Shown: one piece after another, positions 1-9,636 of the stretch
Layout: each line of letters opens with the position of its first letter
Numbering within the stretch: the stretch's first letter is position 1
Source of the DNA: Fomes fomentarius
Lineage: Eukaryota > Basidiomycota > Agaricomycetes > Polyporales > Polyporaceae
Assembly: GCA_022606135.1 (NCBI GenBank)
Contig: JABYQN010000008.1
Coordinates: 558,001-622,000, forward strand
DNA: 64,000 bases
Direction of reading: 5' to 3'
Position numbers and translations under genes: made by a program
Notes under the pieces: model-generated
What the model was told of the DNA's origin: nothing
Seen by the model: the letters and a program-made list of their open reading frames with translations, nothing else
Database searches by the model: none

Positions 1-10
1 TTCCTTACAG

Positions 11-1714
11 CCGGTGCATGCTGCTGGGCGATACTTCCGCAACAGTCTGGTGGAGATTCTGAAGAACGACTTTGGGTTCGAAAAGGTGTACAGTATGTCA
101 CAAGCCCTCCACCTAGTATACACTAGCGTTGTGTTGACTGACCGAAATTTAGCCATCAATCGGCTAGACAGGTTGACCTCTGGCATGATGATCCTGCCGC
201 TCAATTCAGCACTGGCGAACACCCTCTCGCGCGAGTTCGTCAATGGTGAGGTCAAGAAGGAATATGTCGCAAGGTGTAAGGGAAAGTTCCCGGAGTAAGT
301 GCTGCGTCGCATGAAGCATTAGCATCCTCATATTGATGCAGAATACAGAGGGGAAGTCATTTGCGAGGAGCCCCTCCTCACAGTGGATAGACAAATGGGT
401 CTGAACATTGTGCATCCTGAGGGAAAGGCACGTGTGTGTGTATAGCGGACCTACACCTATTCGCTCACCGTCCCCGCTAGCCTGCTAAGACGGTATTCAC
501 TCGCATTCGGTACGACACCAACACCGACACGAGTGTACTACAGTGTAAGTTGTTGTTCGACGATGGTGTGACACTGACCTGATTCCCCCAAAAAGGCCGC
601 CCGCTCACCGGTCGATGTACGCATTCGTAGCCCTACTATGACAGACACTATTCTGACGTGCACATACAGCTCACCAGATCCGTGTACATCTGCAATACCT
701 CGGCCATCCCATCGCGAACGACCCTATCTACTCCGATTCGCGAATCTGGGTAAGCAATCATCGGCTCTCGATATCATCTACCTGTTTGACGATTTCACAT
801 CAGGGCGAGAAGCTCGGCAAAGGCGGCGTCGACCTTACACCGAGCGACGAACGGGCTGCGCCGCAAGCACCTTCACAGTTCCAATTCGACCCGTCCACCA
901 ACCCGGAGTCCATCACGCGCCCGCCGGATGTTGTTATCTCTGAACAGACAGTAGATGAGAACCCGGACGGGGAATCACGTCCGAAGCTTCTCCCGCGCGA
1001 GACCGGGCATGACATAGGAATGGGCTCTCCTGTGCCGCTCTCCGCTGAAGCTGTGGGTATAATCACGCGTTTGCGCAACATGAAGGTACGCGTTTACAAG
1101 TGGTATCGCACGATTGGTGGAGAAGGTAACGAGTTATGACTTCGCAGGACGAGGCCGAAGACTGGGGTCGATGGCGCGATGTTGTCTTCCGCGCAAAATC
1201 TGCGCTCTCTCCGCGCATCGTGACAATCCCCCTGCCTCCACAGAACAAACGCAAACGTGGCGGCCCGGCATTCACGTCTACAACAAGCACCGACGCAGAT
1301 GCACGCGAAGAAAAGGCAATTCATGCCACTACGAACGCCCCTGCTCTAGCTCCAGCTCCTGCTGACGAGGAGCCTCCGAGGACGAACCAACTCACCGCAG
1401 AGGACGTCACCGAGCTCGCCCTCCATTCCGCCTCCACTCCGCTCTTGCGTTCGGCCACCGATCCTCTACCAGCGACTGAGGTGCCTACTCCCGACCCGAC
1501 TTCACCTCCAGTGACCGAGTCAGCGTCTGCGGAGCCTGTGGCAGACGAGAACGGAATGCTGTATTGCCCCGAGTGTTTCGTGCCGCTCCATCCGGACCCG
1601 AAGCCCGAGTCGCTGTATATCTTCCTGCACGCGCTCAAGTATACGACCAGTCTGGGGACCTTCGAGACCCAGATGCCGGCGTGGGCCGCCGAGGGCTGGG
1701 AGTGGGAGAGATAG
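11..1714 (+). CDS. RluA-family RNA pseudouridine synthase (Pus9/Rib2-like), 5' partial
   Basis: The product should isomerise uridine to pseudouridine in RNA, most likely tRNA. The visible part codes for about 460 residues in exons 11-294, 349-433, 481-544, 596-616, 670-749, 804-1085 and 1148-1714. The first visible base after a TTACAG acceptor starts exon 1, so the N-terminus lies outside the window. The catalytic motif RLDRLTSG (Asp in RLDR) is present, followed by [39 protein letters not shown] and NDPIYS, all characteristic of the eukaryotic RluA branch. A non-conserved Ser/Pro/Thr-rich stretch separates the catalytic domain from a C-terminal block with a CPEC pair and [17 protein letters not shown], as in fungal Pus9-type proteins. 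Family assignment is firm; the exact RNA target (U32 of tRNA, by analogy with Pus8/Pus9) is inference. Confidence 0.9.
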
Positions 1715-2282
1715 AAAATCTACCTAAATGTGCGCTGCTACGGTATGGTACGTATCCAACTGTTTGTATGCGCGTTCAGGATAATCGTTGAAGCCTGGAG
1801 TGGGCCGTAGTACGTATTCGTAACGCGCCAGGGGCTCCTCACCTCGTTGCAGCGGGTAGGCATCTGTCAGTTACTCATGAAAGATTTCTGATCCTACCCT
1901 GCCATCTTCTGGGCGGGCGTCATGCGCAGCGATAGAACCAAAAGACTAGCTTCCCGTTCTCCAAACCTCGCGTTCTTGGTCACACTCGGCCGTCTGGAGA
2001 GAAGGAAGCGGCCTTTGCTTATCAGTCATGCGCCGAACGAACCCGTAGAGGACGCGGGAACGCCCCACAACAAATTCTGCTGATGCTTGGGCGCCGCGTC
2101 ACGGTCGAGATGAACTTAATTGTCGAGTGCTGCGAACTGTAGGCTGTCAATGGATGCAATGACAACTACAACACTGAAATTCTCGTTTACCTCACCTGTT
2201 ACGGCCACTGTGATGCCGTATTTGACCAGTACGTCGCCACCATGCAGTCATCATTCCTTTTCCCTTTCGACCCCTGCTACCC
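1715..2282. other. intergenic, nothing recognised
   Basis: This gap between two plus-strand genes must hold the terminator of the pseudouridine synthase and the promoter of the hydrolase. I see no coding exon or repeat in it. Confidence 0.5.
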
Positions 2283-5031
2283 ATGCGCGCACCCGGATTT
2301 CGAGCATGGGCTTTGTTTGTATTCTATTGCGTGACAGCCAGTAGTGCTGCTAGTATCCTGCAGGATATGCCTGTCGATGGGGTCGGGACCCAGGTGAGTG
2401 CAACTGCGGATCCCTTGTTCAGTTCTCCCAAAATGACTCCTCCGCGCAACAGGCTCCGCTGAAGGGTGGTTCCGAGAGCTTTCACTACCACCCTACTGCG
2501 TGCCGCTTCCCACTACTTGACGGAGATTACCAATGTGGCCTGCTCGAAGTTCCGCTTGACTACCACAATCACGCCGCGGGGAAAGGCCGCGTTTACTACG
2601 CCCGCCTCCCTGCATCGTCCGAAGTCACACGCAAAGGGACCATCTTCATCAATCCTGGTCAGTCGAATTCAATTGTGGGCATCCGTATGTGCTCAAGACT
2701 TGCAGGATTTCAAATAGCGAGTGTGCCTCTGCTAGATGGGCCGACATGGCTATCGAAACATGGGGACGTGGTGCGAAACCGTACGAATGGCGAGTACGAT
2801 ATCGTCGCCTGGTATCCTCGTGGCACGGGCATGAGTCTGAACGAGGGCGCTGACTCTCTCACCGTGTACGTCGTTCTGACCGGGCGTGGGTCTGATTATA
2901 TTGATCTGCATCACACAGCCCAGGCCCAGTGAATTGTTTTCGTCACACAGACCACATAGAGCGGTACGACTTCTACGCGCGTGCTGCTGCAGAACTCGGA
3001 TTCGAGCCGCATTGGAACTCTCAGCTACATTACAAGGAGCTGCAGAGTGATCAGGTCATCCTGCTTTGGCATGCGATCCAGGAGAAGGTTGTCGAGTATT
3101 GCCTCTCCAAAGTGGACACGTCGATGTTGCGATACATGGGCACTGCAGCCACCACTCGAGACTTGGTCGCAATGACAGACGCATTTGACGGGCCTGGGAG
3201 CCCGGTGAATTTCCTCGGCATCGGTCATGGTAACCTGATTGGGAGTTACTTGCTGAAGAGTGAGTCGTACGCCACGCTAGACGATACCTCCGCTGATCGA
3301 TGTCCTTCGTAGTGTTCCCGGATGTGAGCACAACCGGCCCTGGATGAGTACTGAGTGCCCACTGACATCTATCTTTAGCGCGCTGGTCGCGTCATCCTGG
3401 ACAGTCCTGGCGACCCTGTCTCCTATACATCCCAAGATCCAATCGAGGTTATTCAAATATCATATTCCTAGCCTACGATCCAACTCGTCTGACATCTTTT
3501 CGCAGACCTGGAGGGCAGACATCCAGTCTGCCAATCATACAATGGCTCGTTTCCTACAGGGATGTCTTGATCACGCACCTAACGGATGCCGCGTCGCCTA
3601 CCAGCAGGATCCTGAGGACAAAGTTGCCCCATGGATTAACATGGCTGTCGCGGTATGGATGGGCAATTCACTACCATGCACATTGCTGATGTATCTGCCC
3701 GTATCACAGATAGCACGCTCATTTTTTACCGGCTGGCGGTAAGGCGCTACAGTAGCACGCTGCGCTATCACTGACCAACCCTTTGATAATGCAGCAATAC
3801 TGCGTATCTTGACAGCAACCTTAAGGAATTCCTTGACCTGATAAGGACAGTTCACCTACACACCGACCCTCCTAGTGAACTTCCCAACGTGGGCCTTGAA
3901 GATGCCGCTCAAATGCATGACATACACGCGGCTGTGGACGAGTCCTATGGCCTCGGACTCATGCCTGTGGCGTGTGGAGACCTCGTCCTCGAGCATGACA
4001 CAGAAGAGATGCGTCGTCGCGCAAGTGAGATCCCGGCTGCACTGATCTCTAGCAAAGGCGATGCCCCTCTTATCAGTGAGTGTTCTTCTAGACCATATGC
4101 CCCAGGTGACCTCTTGACGGGGATACTCAGTGCCTAGCATCGTCCCTTCACTGCGTTACATGTGCCATCTCTGGCCGTACCGCGCTGTCGAGCGGTACTC
4201 GGATTTCAGCGTCACCACGGACCACAGACCTGCGATCCCGGTGCTAATTCTTGGCTATGATTCCGATACTATCGTTCCTGCCCAGAACTACATCCATGTT
4301 CTTCGACAGCGCGGGATACCAGAAGGCGAAGATAGCTCCGACGGCGCGGGCACTATCATGGAGAGAGCGCTCACAGTAAGCATCATTCACATACCAACGA
4401 TGACCTACCTGAACGGCCTTTATGAACTATTGCTTGGACTAGGTGCCGACTATAGCGCACGGGAGGTGCATGTCGCGCGTGATCACCGATTATCTCACGA
4501 CTGGGAAGGTGAGTACCATGTCGGGCGTACGATGTCGGGCGTACGCAAGAGAATGCATAGGAACGATCCTTCAATCTGACTCCATACTACAGATTTCTGG
4601 TGTGTCAGGGTGCTAGTAGCGAAGATGGCTGGCCGGCAAACACCACAGAGTTCGTTGAGCCTACGCGTGCGACCCCGCCAATATCCGCCTCCACTCCCTA
4701 CCATCCTTCCATCAGGAGTTGTGGTAATGTTGCCCTGAAGGCACCCGGTGCGTCTACGTGGACGACTTCTGACGGGCGTCCGGTACTCTTCTACGGTATG
4801 TCCCTCTGTCCAGCTAGCCAAAATAGAGAGCTCACAATACGTTGCTGCGTATCAGTCGAGGGCATGTCTAGATACGTTCCCACCATGCTCGGAAATATGA
4901 GCTTCAACCAGGGCGACATGATCGCAGTCACTGACGCCCCCAAGAGCGGATTATGGTGGAAGGGCGAGGTGATGACGAATGCGTCCAATGGTGGAGACAC
5001 GTTCTCGAAGTACTTCGTTTGCTTGGCCTAA
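2283..5031 (+). CDS. secreted tripeptidyl-aminopeptidase-like alpha/beta hydrolase, nucleophile Ser lost, fused to SH3-like C-terminus
   Basis: The model has 13 exons: 2283-2393, 2453-2657, 2706-2865, 2919-3259, 3313-3323, 3379-3447, 3506-3652, 3710-3738, 3795-4075, 4131-4375, 4443-4508, 4609-4795 and 4856-5031 (about 675 aa). The start was chosen because it opens a signal peptide (MRAPGFRAW plus a hydrophobic core). Family marks are CGLLEVPLDY, EYDIVAWYPRGTG, PGPVNCF, YMGTAATTRDLVAM, RAGRVILDSPGDP and a TAP-type C-terminal region with the Asp loop (LILGYDSDTIVPAQNY). The nucleophile elbow, normally G-x-S-x-G, reads G-I-G-H-G (GGT at 3223-3225), so catalysis is doubtful. The last two exons encode TSDGRPVLFYV and an SH3-like fold (MSFNQGDMIAVTD, LWWKGEV, YFVCLA) not expected in a secreted peptidase. 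The introns at 2658-2705 and 3653-3709 are in frame and could be retained. It may be a decaying gene or two fused gene pieces. Confidence 0.65.
4609..5031 (+). other. SH3-like domain segment
   Basis: Exons 4609-4795 and 4856-5031 encode a Thr/Pro-rich linker followed by about 60 residues resembling an SH3 domain: a hydrophobic strand (PVLFYV), the RT-loop region, MSFNQGDMIAVTD, the tandem Trp strand LWWKGEV, and a C-terminal YFVCLA in place of the usual PSNFV. The expected ALYDY motif is degraded to a GMSRYVP-like stretch. SH3 domains are cytoplasmic peptide-binding modules, so fusion to a signal-peptide hydrolase is unexpected. It could be the tail of a separate, 5'-truncated gene. Confidence 0.5.
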
Positions 5032-5200
5032 GTTGTGGCAAACGCTTGTTGATCACAGTTCATGAATGGCTACGCTTGGTCTAGTGTCTATCATTTGACC
5101 TAGTAAAGACTACGTCTACGGGTCGTGCAGTCGTGAACAGTCGTACCAATACATATCGCGAATTCTGCTTCACTTTTTGTTCTCAGCCTCAAGTGTCTAT

Positions 5201-7063
5201 CTAATCCGCCATCCTGACCTCCGCCTTCGGCCACATTCGTGGTGGCAAGGGGCGCGTCACGAGAAGACACACCGCGGTAAACACGACAAAGAAAACGTAT
5301 ACCGCGTACCCGCCCATCCAGTTGAGCTCTAGCGACGTGGCAAACAGCGAGGTCGATGCTGCCGGTCCCACCGCACGCACCACGGACGCGATAATCTGCG
5401 CCATTCCGTTGACAGCGCCCAGCGAGCGGTTGTTGGGCGCCGAAGACGAGACGTATATGAAGATTGAGCCTGCAGCAGTGCATTTGTGTGTCAGCGATGT
5501 GTTGCTGTCTCCTCGGAAGGCGCACCAGGACGCTCACCATAGGCTAGATCGACCAGCACAAGCATCGCAAGCTGTGACAATATCATGGCCCATACGACGA
5601 TGTCCACACTGTGCGCCTTCGCATAGAGGCTGATAAAGGGGAAAAGGGCGAAGATTGGGATGAACATTGACATGCCAAACTGAACGAGGCGTTTCGGACC
5701 CCATACAGCGACCGCCTTGGCGAAGAACAGGAATTGGAAACAGCCATTGAGAAGGCCGAGCGTGCCCAGGATGAGACCGATCTTGCTGGGTGGAAGTCCC
5801 AGGCCTCCCAGAGCAATTGGAGTCGCATAGAAGAGGGGCATCAGAGCAAGGAGAGCTATCTCGACTAGTGCAATAGCACCGTAGTTCGCGATAGAGAGGA
5901 TAACGGGTCGTATGAGGACTGCGCGCAGAGGCGGGACCCCGTCATCTTCCCTGCGATGAGCAGTCAATGATGCTGCCTCTTCGACCGACGGTATTGTTTC
6001 GTCTTTGCGGCCGCGTACAGTCTGCCATAAGCAAGATTCATCGTACACCATCGGGAGACATTGAATATGAAGAACTAACCTCCTTAAGGAAGACAGCAGC
6101 TACGACGAAGCAAAGCGCTGCAAATGCTCCTGATACAGCACAGGGCAGCAAATAAGGGAATGTCGTCCAGAAAGGGCTGGAGAATACGTTGGGCCATCTA
6201 TCATGCGGCTTTGAAAGTTGTCCGCCGATGAGAGGTCTGTCGAAGAGATCAGCAACGATCTGCGGTAAGGCGTCATACACCATGTCGGGACGAAATTCGC
6301 GTACCCGAGCGTCACTCCGACTGACCACGAAATAGGAATTATTGCGAATCCTTGTGCTATGTTGGTCGAGTCCGTGATATCTGCATCCAAGAGAGGGTCA
6401 GCAGATATTCGGGTCTCGTACACGATCATCCGGTTCTAGCGGCACGGACCTCCTATTATGCTCTTCATGACACCTGTATTAGCGTTGAGCATCCCTACGA
6501 AGCCCCGACTTGTGGAAGGTGAGCATCCCAGAACTTTGACCTCAAGCTTCTGAATTCAATACCTGGCCACGAGACCCCAGAAGGTCCGGCTCGCACCGAA
6601 GCAGATCATGGAAACGGACATTCCAGCCAGACCGACGAGTATGACCGGCTTGCGTCCGATATGATCTGACCAACGTGTCCAGTGGAGCACGAACATCGCC
6701 TGTGTGGCAAAGAATGTCGACTCCTGTATTACAGTGTGCCATTGTGAGTTTGAAGCATTCAGATGATTTGAGAGCGCTTACAACTAGGCCGGCATAGTAC
6801 CCAACCTTCTTCTCGTCACCACCGGTTATATCAAGCTCCCTGACAAGCTATACAAATTCAAGCGTGAGCAGGAATACTATATAGATCAAGATCAGAACTT
6901 GAACCTGGTTTATGAAAGGATAGATACACTGCGATGTTACCGGCTCAGCGAGCAATAGGAACGCCAGAACTGCGACTTGCCGCTTTGGCAGAGGAGTGGA
7001 TTTCCTGTGCTTCGCGAGCTGCTCTTCCGAAAGCAAAGGCTGGGTCTCTCTGGATTCCGCCAT
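5201..7063 (-). CDS. MFS transporter (DHA1/ZIFL-like), copy 1
   Basis: This should be a 12-TM proton-coupled exporter or importer of small molecules in the plasma or vacuolar membrane; the substrate is unknown. Eight exons, read leftward: 7063-6905, 6847-6782, 6723-6563, 6508-6450, 6380-6305, 6236-6080, 6021-5538 and 5469-5201 (476 aa). The start has a good context (ACCATGG). Visible marks are PLPKRQ at the cytosolic N-terminus, AEPVTSQCIYPFINQ in TM1, the MFS motif-A variant WSDHIGRKPVILVG after TM2, GMLNANTGVMKSIIGD and DSTNIAQGF, a long charged central loop, SIANYG, and a conserved C-terminus APNNRSLGAVNGMAQ. All phases close exactly. The donor of exon 4 is a weak GTCCGT. It lies 482 bp downstream of a paralogue on the same strand. 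Confidence 0.88.
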
Positions 7064-7545
7064 GGTAGAAACTGAGTGCCAAGCAATTCAAAAAAAATGA
7101 TAAGGAGATCATATACCCCGACGGGCGTCTGTACTGAGTCACCAGCTTCGAGAAGTATGTTTCTCGGCGCAGCGGCGGAACTCCGCGTCATCTAACCCGA
7201 GTCTGATACGTACTTTGAACCTCAGGGTTGAATAATAGGTTACTCAACACTACTCGCGAAATCAATTAGTACTCAAGCCTCTTGGACAGCGTCGCAATGG
7301 CAGGCGATAGACTACAAATCCGCACCAATTGCAAAGAATCTAGTACGATTGACTTCCGATGAGCCGCATCGGCGTTGCAGTGGCCTTTGTAGTTCTCGTC
7401 CTCTCTCTCAGTCTCTCCTTGCATCTCTGGTAGTGCCTTCCATATCCTACTCCACCGTGCTATGCCGGGCACGAAGTTTAGGTACGATACAGGTTCACAA
7501 GGATTGTTCGAGTTCTCACCGCGAGCTCCAGAACAATATTCGTTC
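7064..7545. other. intergenic between the tandem transporters
   Basis: This 482-bp spacer must contain the promoter of MFS copy 1 and the 3' end of MFS copy 2 (both minus strand). No coding exon was recognised. Confidence 0.5.
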
Positions 7546-9345
7546 TCATGAATCTTCTGGCTCCTTCTTTGGCCACATATTCCGCGGTAGCGATATTGAA
7601 ACGAAGAACAATCCAAAACTGAATGTGACGAGGATAAGGTAGACAGCATAGCCGCCTAACCAATTGCGCTCGAGTGAGGTGGCGAAAAGCGAGGTCGACA
7701 CTCCCGGCCCAATAGCACGAGTCACAGACGCGACGAATTGCGCAACGCCGTTCACCGCGCCCAGACAACGGCTGTCTGGTGCTGAAGACGAGACGAATAT
7801 GAATATGGCCCCTGAACCAATCCCCTCAGAACACCGTTCGAAAACTCCGACTGCATAGCACTCACCGTATGCTAGATCCATGATGACAAGGAGCACCATT
7901 TGCACGAATACCAGCACCCAGACTGCCGGAGTCACTCCATGCACCTTGGCGTAGATGCTCATCACGGGGAAGAGCGCATACATCGGGATGAACATCAACA
8001 TGCCCGCCTGGTAGACCTGCTTTGGTCCCCATCTGCGGACGGCTCTTGCGAAGAGGAGTGCCTGTAATACGCCGTCAATGATGCCCAGGGCACCCAATAT
8101 GAACCCGATAGTGGCGGGGGGTAACCCGAGCCCTCCGAGAGCGATGGGCGTAGCAAAGAAGAGGGGCACAAGCGCGAAGAACGCGATGTCAGAGATCGCG
8201 AGCATGCCGTAGTTGGCAATGGAGATGAGAACGGGCTTTGTCAAGACAGTGCGGAGGGGTGGCGGCGAATCTTCCGTGCTGGGGGGTATTTCATCGCACG
8301 CAGGTGAGTTTGTTGTACGGCGCCGAGGTAAAGTCTGAACAGAGACATTGTTATCAACTGCGATGCTAAAGCCATCGCCTTACTGACCTCTTTCAAAAAT
8401 AGAGCGGCTATCACGAAGCTCAAGGCAGAGAACGCCGAAGCCACTGCACAAGGGAGGAAATACGGATACTTGATCCAGAATGGGTGGGAGAACGCCGTAG
8501 GCCACCTGTTATGGGGTTTGGGGAGCTGCCCGCCCATCAAAGGTCTGGGGTTATGTCAACATCAATGGCAGACTCTCAGAAGTAGTTATGTACCCGATGG
8601 TTGTTCCCATAGCCCACGATACTGGAACATAGGCGAAGGCTTGAGCAATGTTTGTGGAATCTGTCATATCTGTACACACGACACTATCAGCATCATGACT
8701 GTGGCTATCGCTCAGACCACTCACCTCCAATCATGCTCTTCATGACACCCGTGTTCCCGTTGAGCATCCCCACTAGACTCCGACTGCAGACTAGCATTAG
8801 TCCGTGCAGGGATGGACAGGGAGCGGACAAAGGAACCTGACTACGAGTGCCCAAAATGTCCGGGACAGCCCAAAGCAGGTCATAGATATACACAAGCCGG
8901 CGAATCCGATAAGTATGACAGGCTTTCGTCCAATGTAGTCCGATAGCCGTGACCACTGGAAGACGAACATCGCTTCAGTCGCATAGAATATCGACTCCTG
9001 AAACATCAACCTTGTCAGCTAGCACGTCGGAGAGTTACCCGGCAACGTGAACTTACAATGAGTCCGGCGTAGTATCCGACCTTCTTCTCGTCTCCGCCTG
9101 TTACATCTAGCTCACTGATCAACTAGAGATGAACGTAACATCATTTTAGCCCATGACTGCGGCACGCAACGACGTTGACTGACCTGGTTAATGAATGGGT
9201 ATATACAATGAGAGGTTATGGGCTCTGCAAGATGCAAGAGCATGAGGATGCCAATCTGACCCTTCGGCAAAGGAGTGGGCTTCCTCTCTTTTGAGGCATC
9301 TTCCTCCTCAAGCAACGGGCGTGTCTCGTCAGAAGAGCTCGCCAT
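7546..9345 (-). CDS. MFS transporter (DHA1/ZIFL-like), copy 2
   Basis: Eight exons, read leftward: 9345-9184, 9122-9057, 8997-8837, 8783-8725, 8669-8594, 8544-8388, 8334-7866 and 7811-7546 (471 aa). Exons 2-6 have exactly the same lengths (66, 161, 59, 76, 157 nt) and phases as MFS copy 1, so the two genes are a tandem duplication that has since diverged. The start was chosen for its ACCATGG context, also shared with copy 1; an in-frame ATG 51 nt upstream is less likely. Marks include AEPITSHCIYPFINQ, the motif-A variant LSDYIGRKPVILIG, GMLNGNTGVMKSMIG, PLMGGQLPKPHNRWP and the C-terminal APDSRCLGAVNGVAQ. Substrate unknown. It is predicted to act in a membrane with 12 TM segments in two six-helix halves. 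Confidence 0.9.
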
Positions 9346-9636
9346 GGTAGAGAATGCGAAGATGGCTGGACTAGTAGTAGTATAAATGCATGCCACCCAG
9401 ACACTTGGATGACTCGCCTCTAAAATTTTGATGGGAACCTAACTCGACATCCGGTACCAACGACCTGGATATCGGGCCGGTTTAGCCGACGGACTTTGAC
9501 TCCGATGACAGAATGACTGGCAATCAGTGCGTAATCATATATACTCAACATGACGGAAGATCACGACAGGACTACACAACGATACAGCGAACCACAGGAC
9601 GAAAGCGATAACTAAGTAGAAGGTCTAGGTCCACCT

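Noticed and set aside
5322..5633. Plus-strand frames over the MFS genes
   Set aside because: Antisense shadows of clear minus-strand exons.
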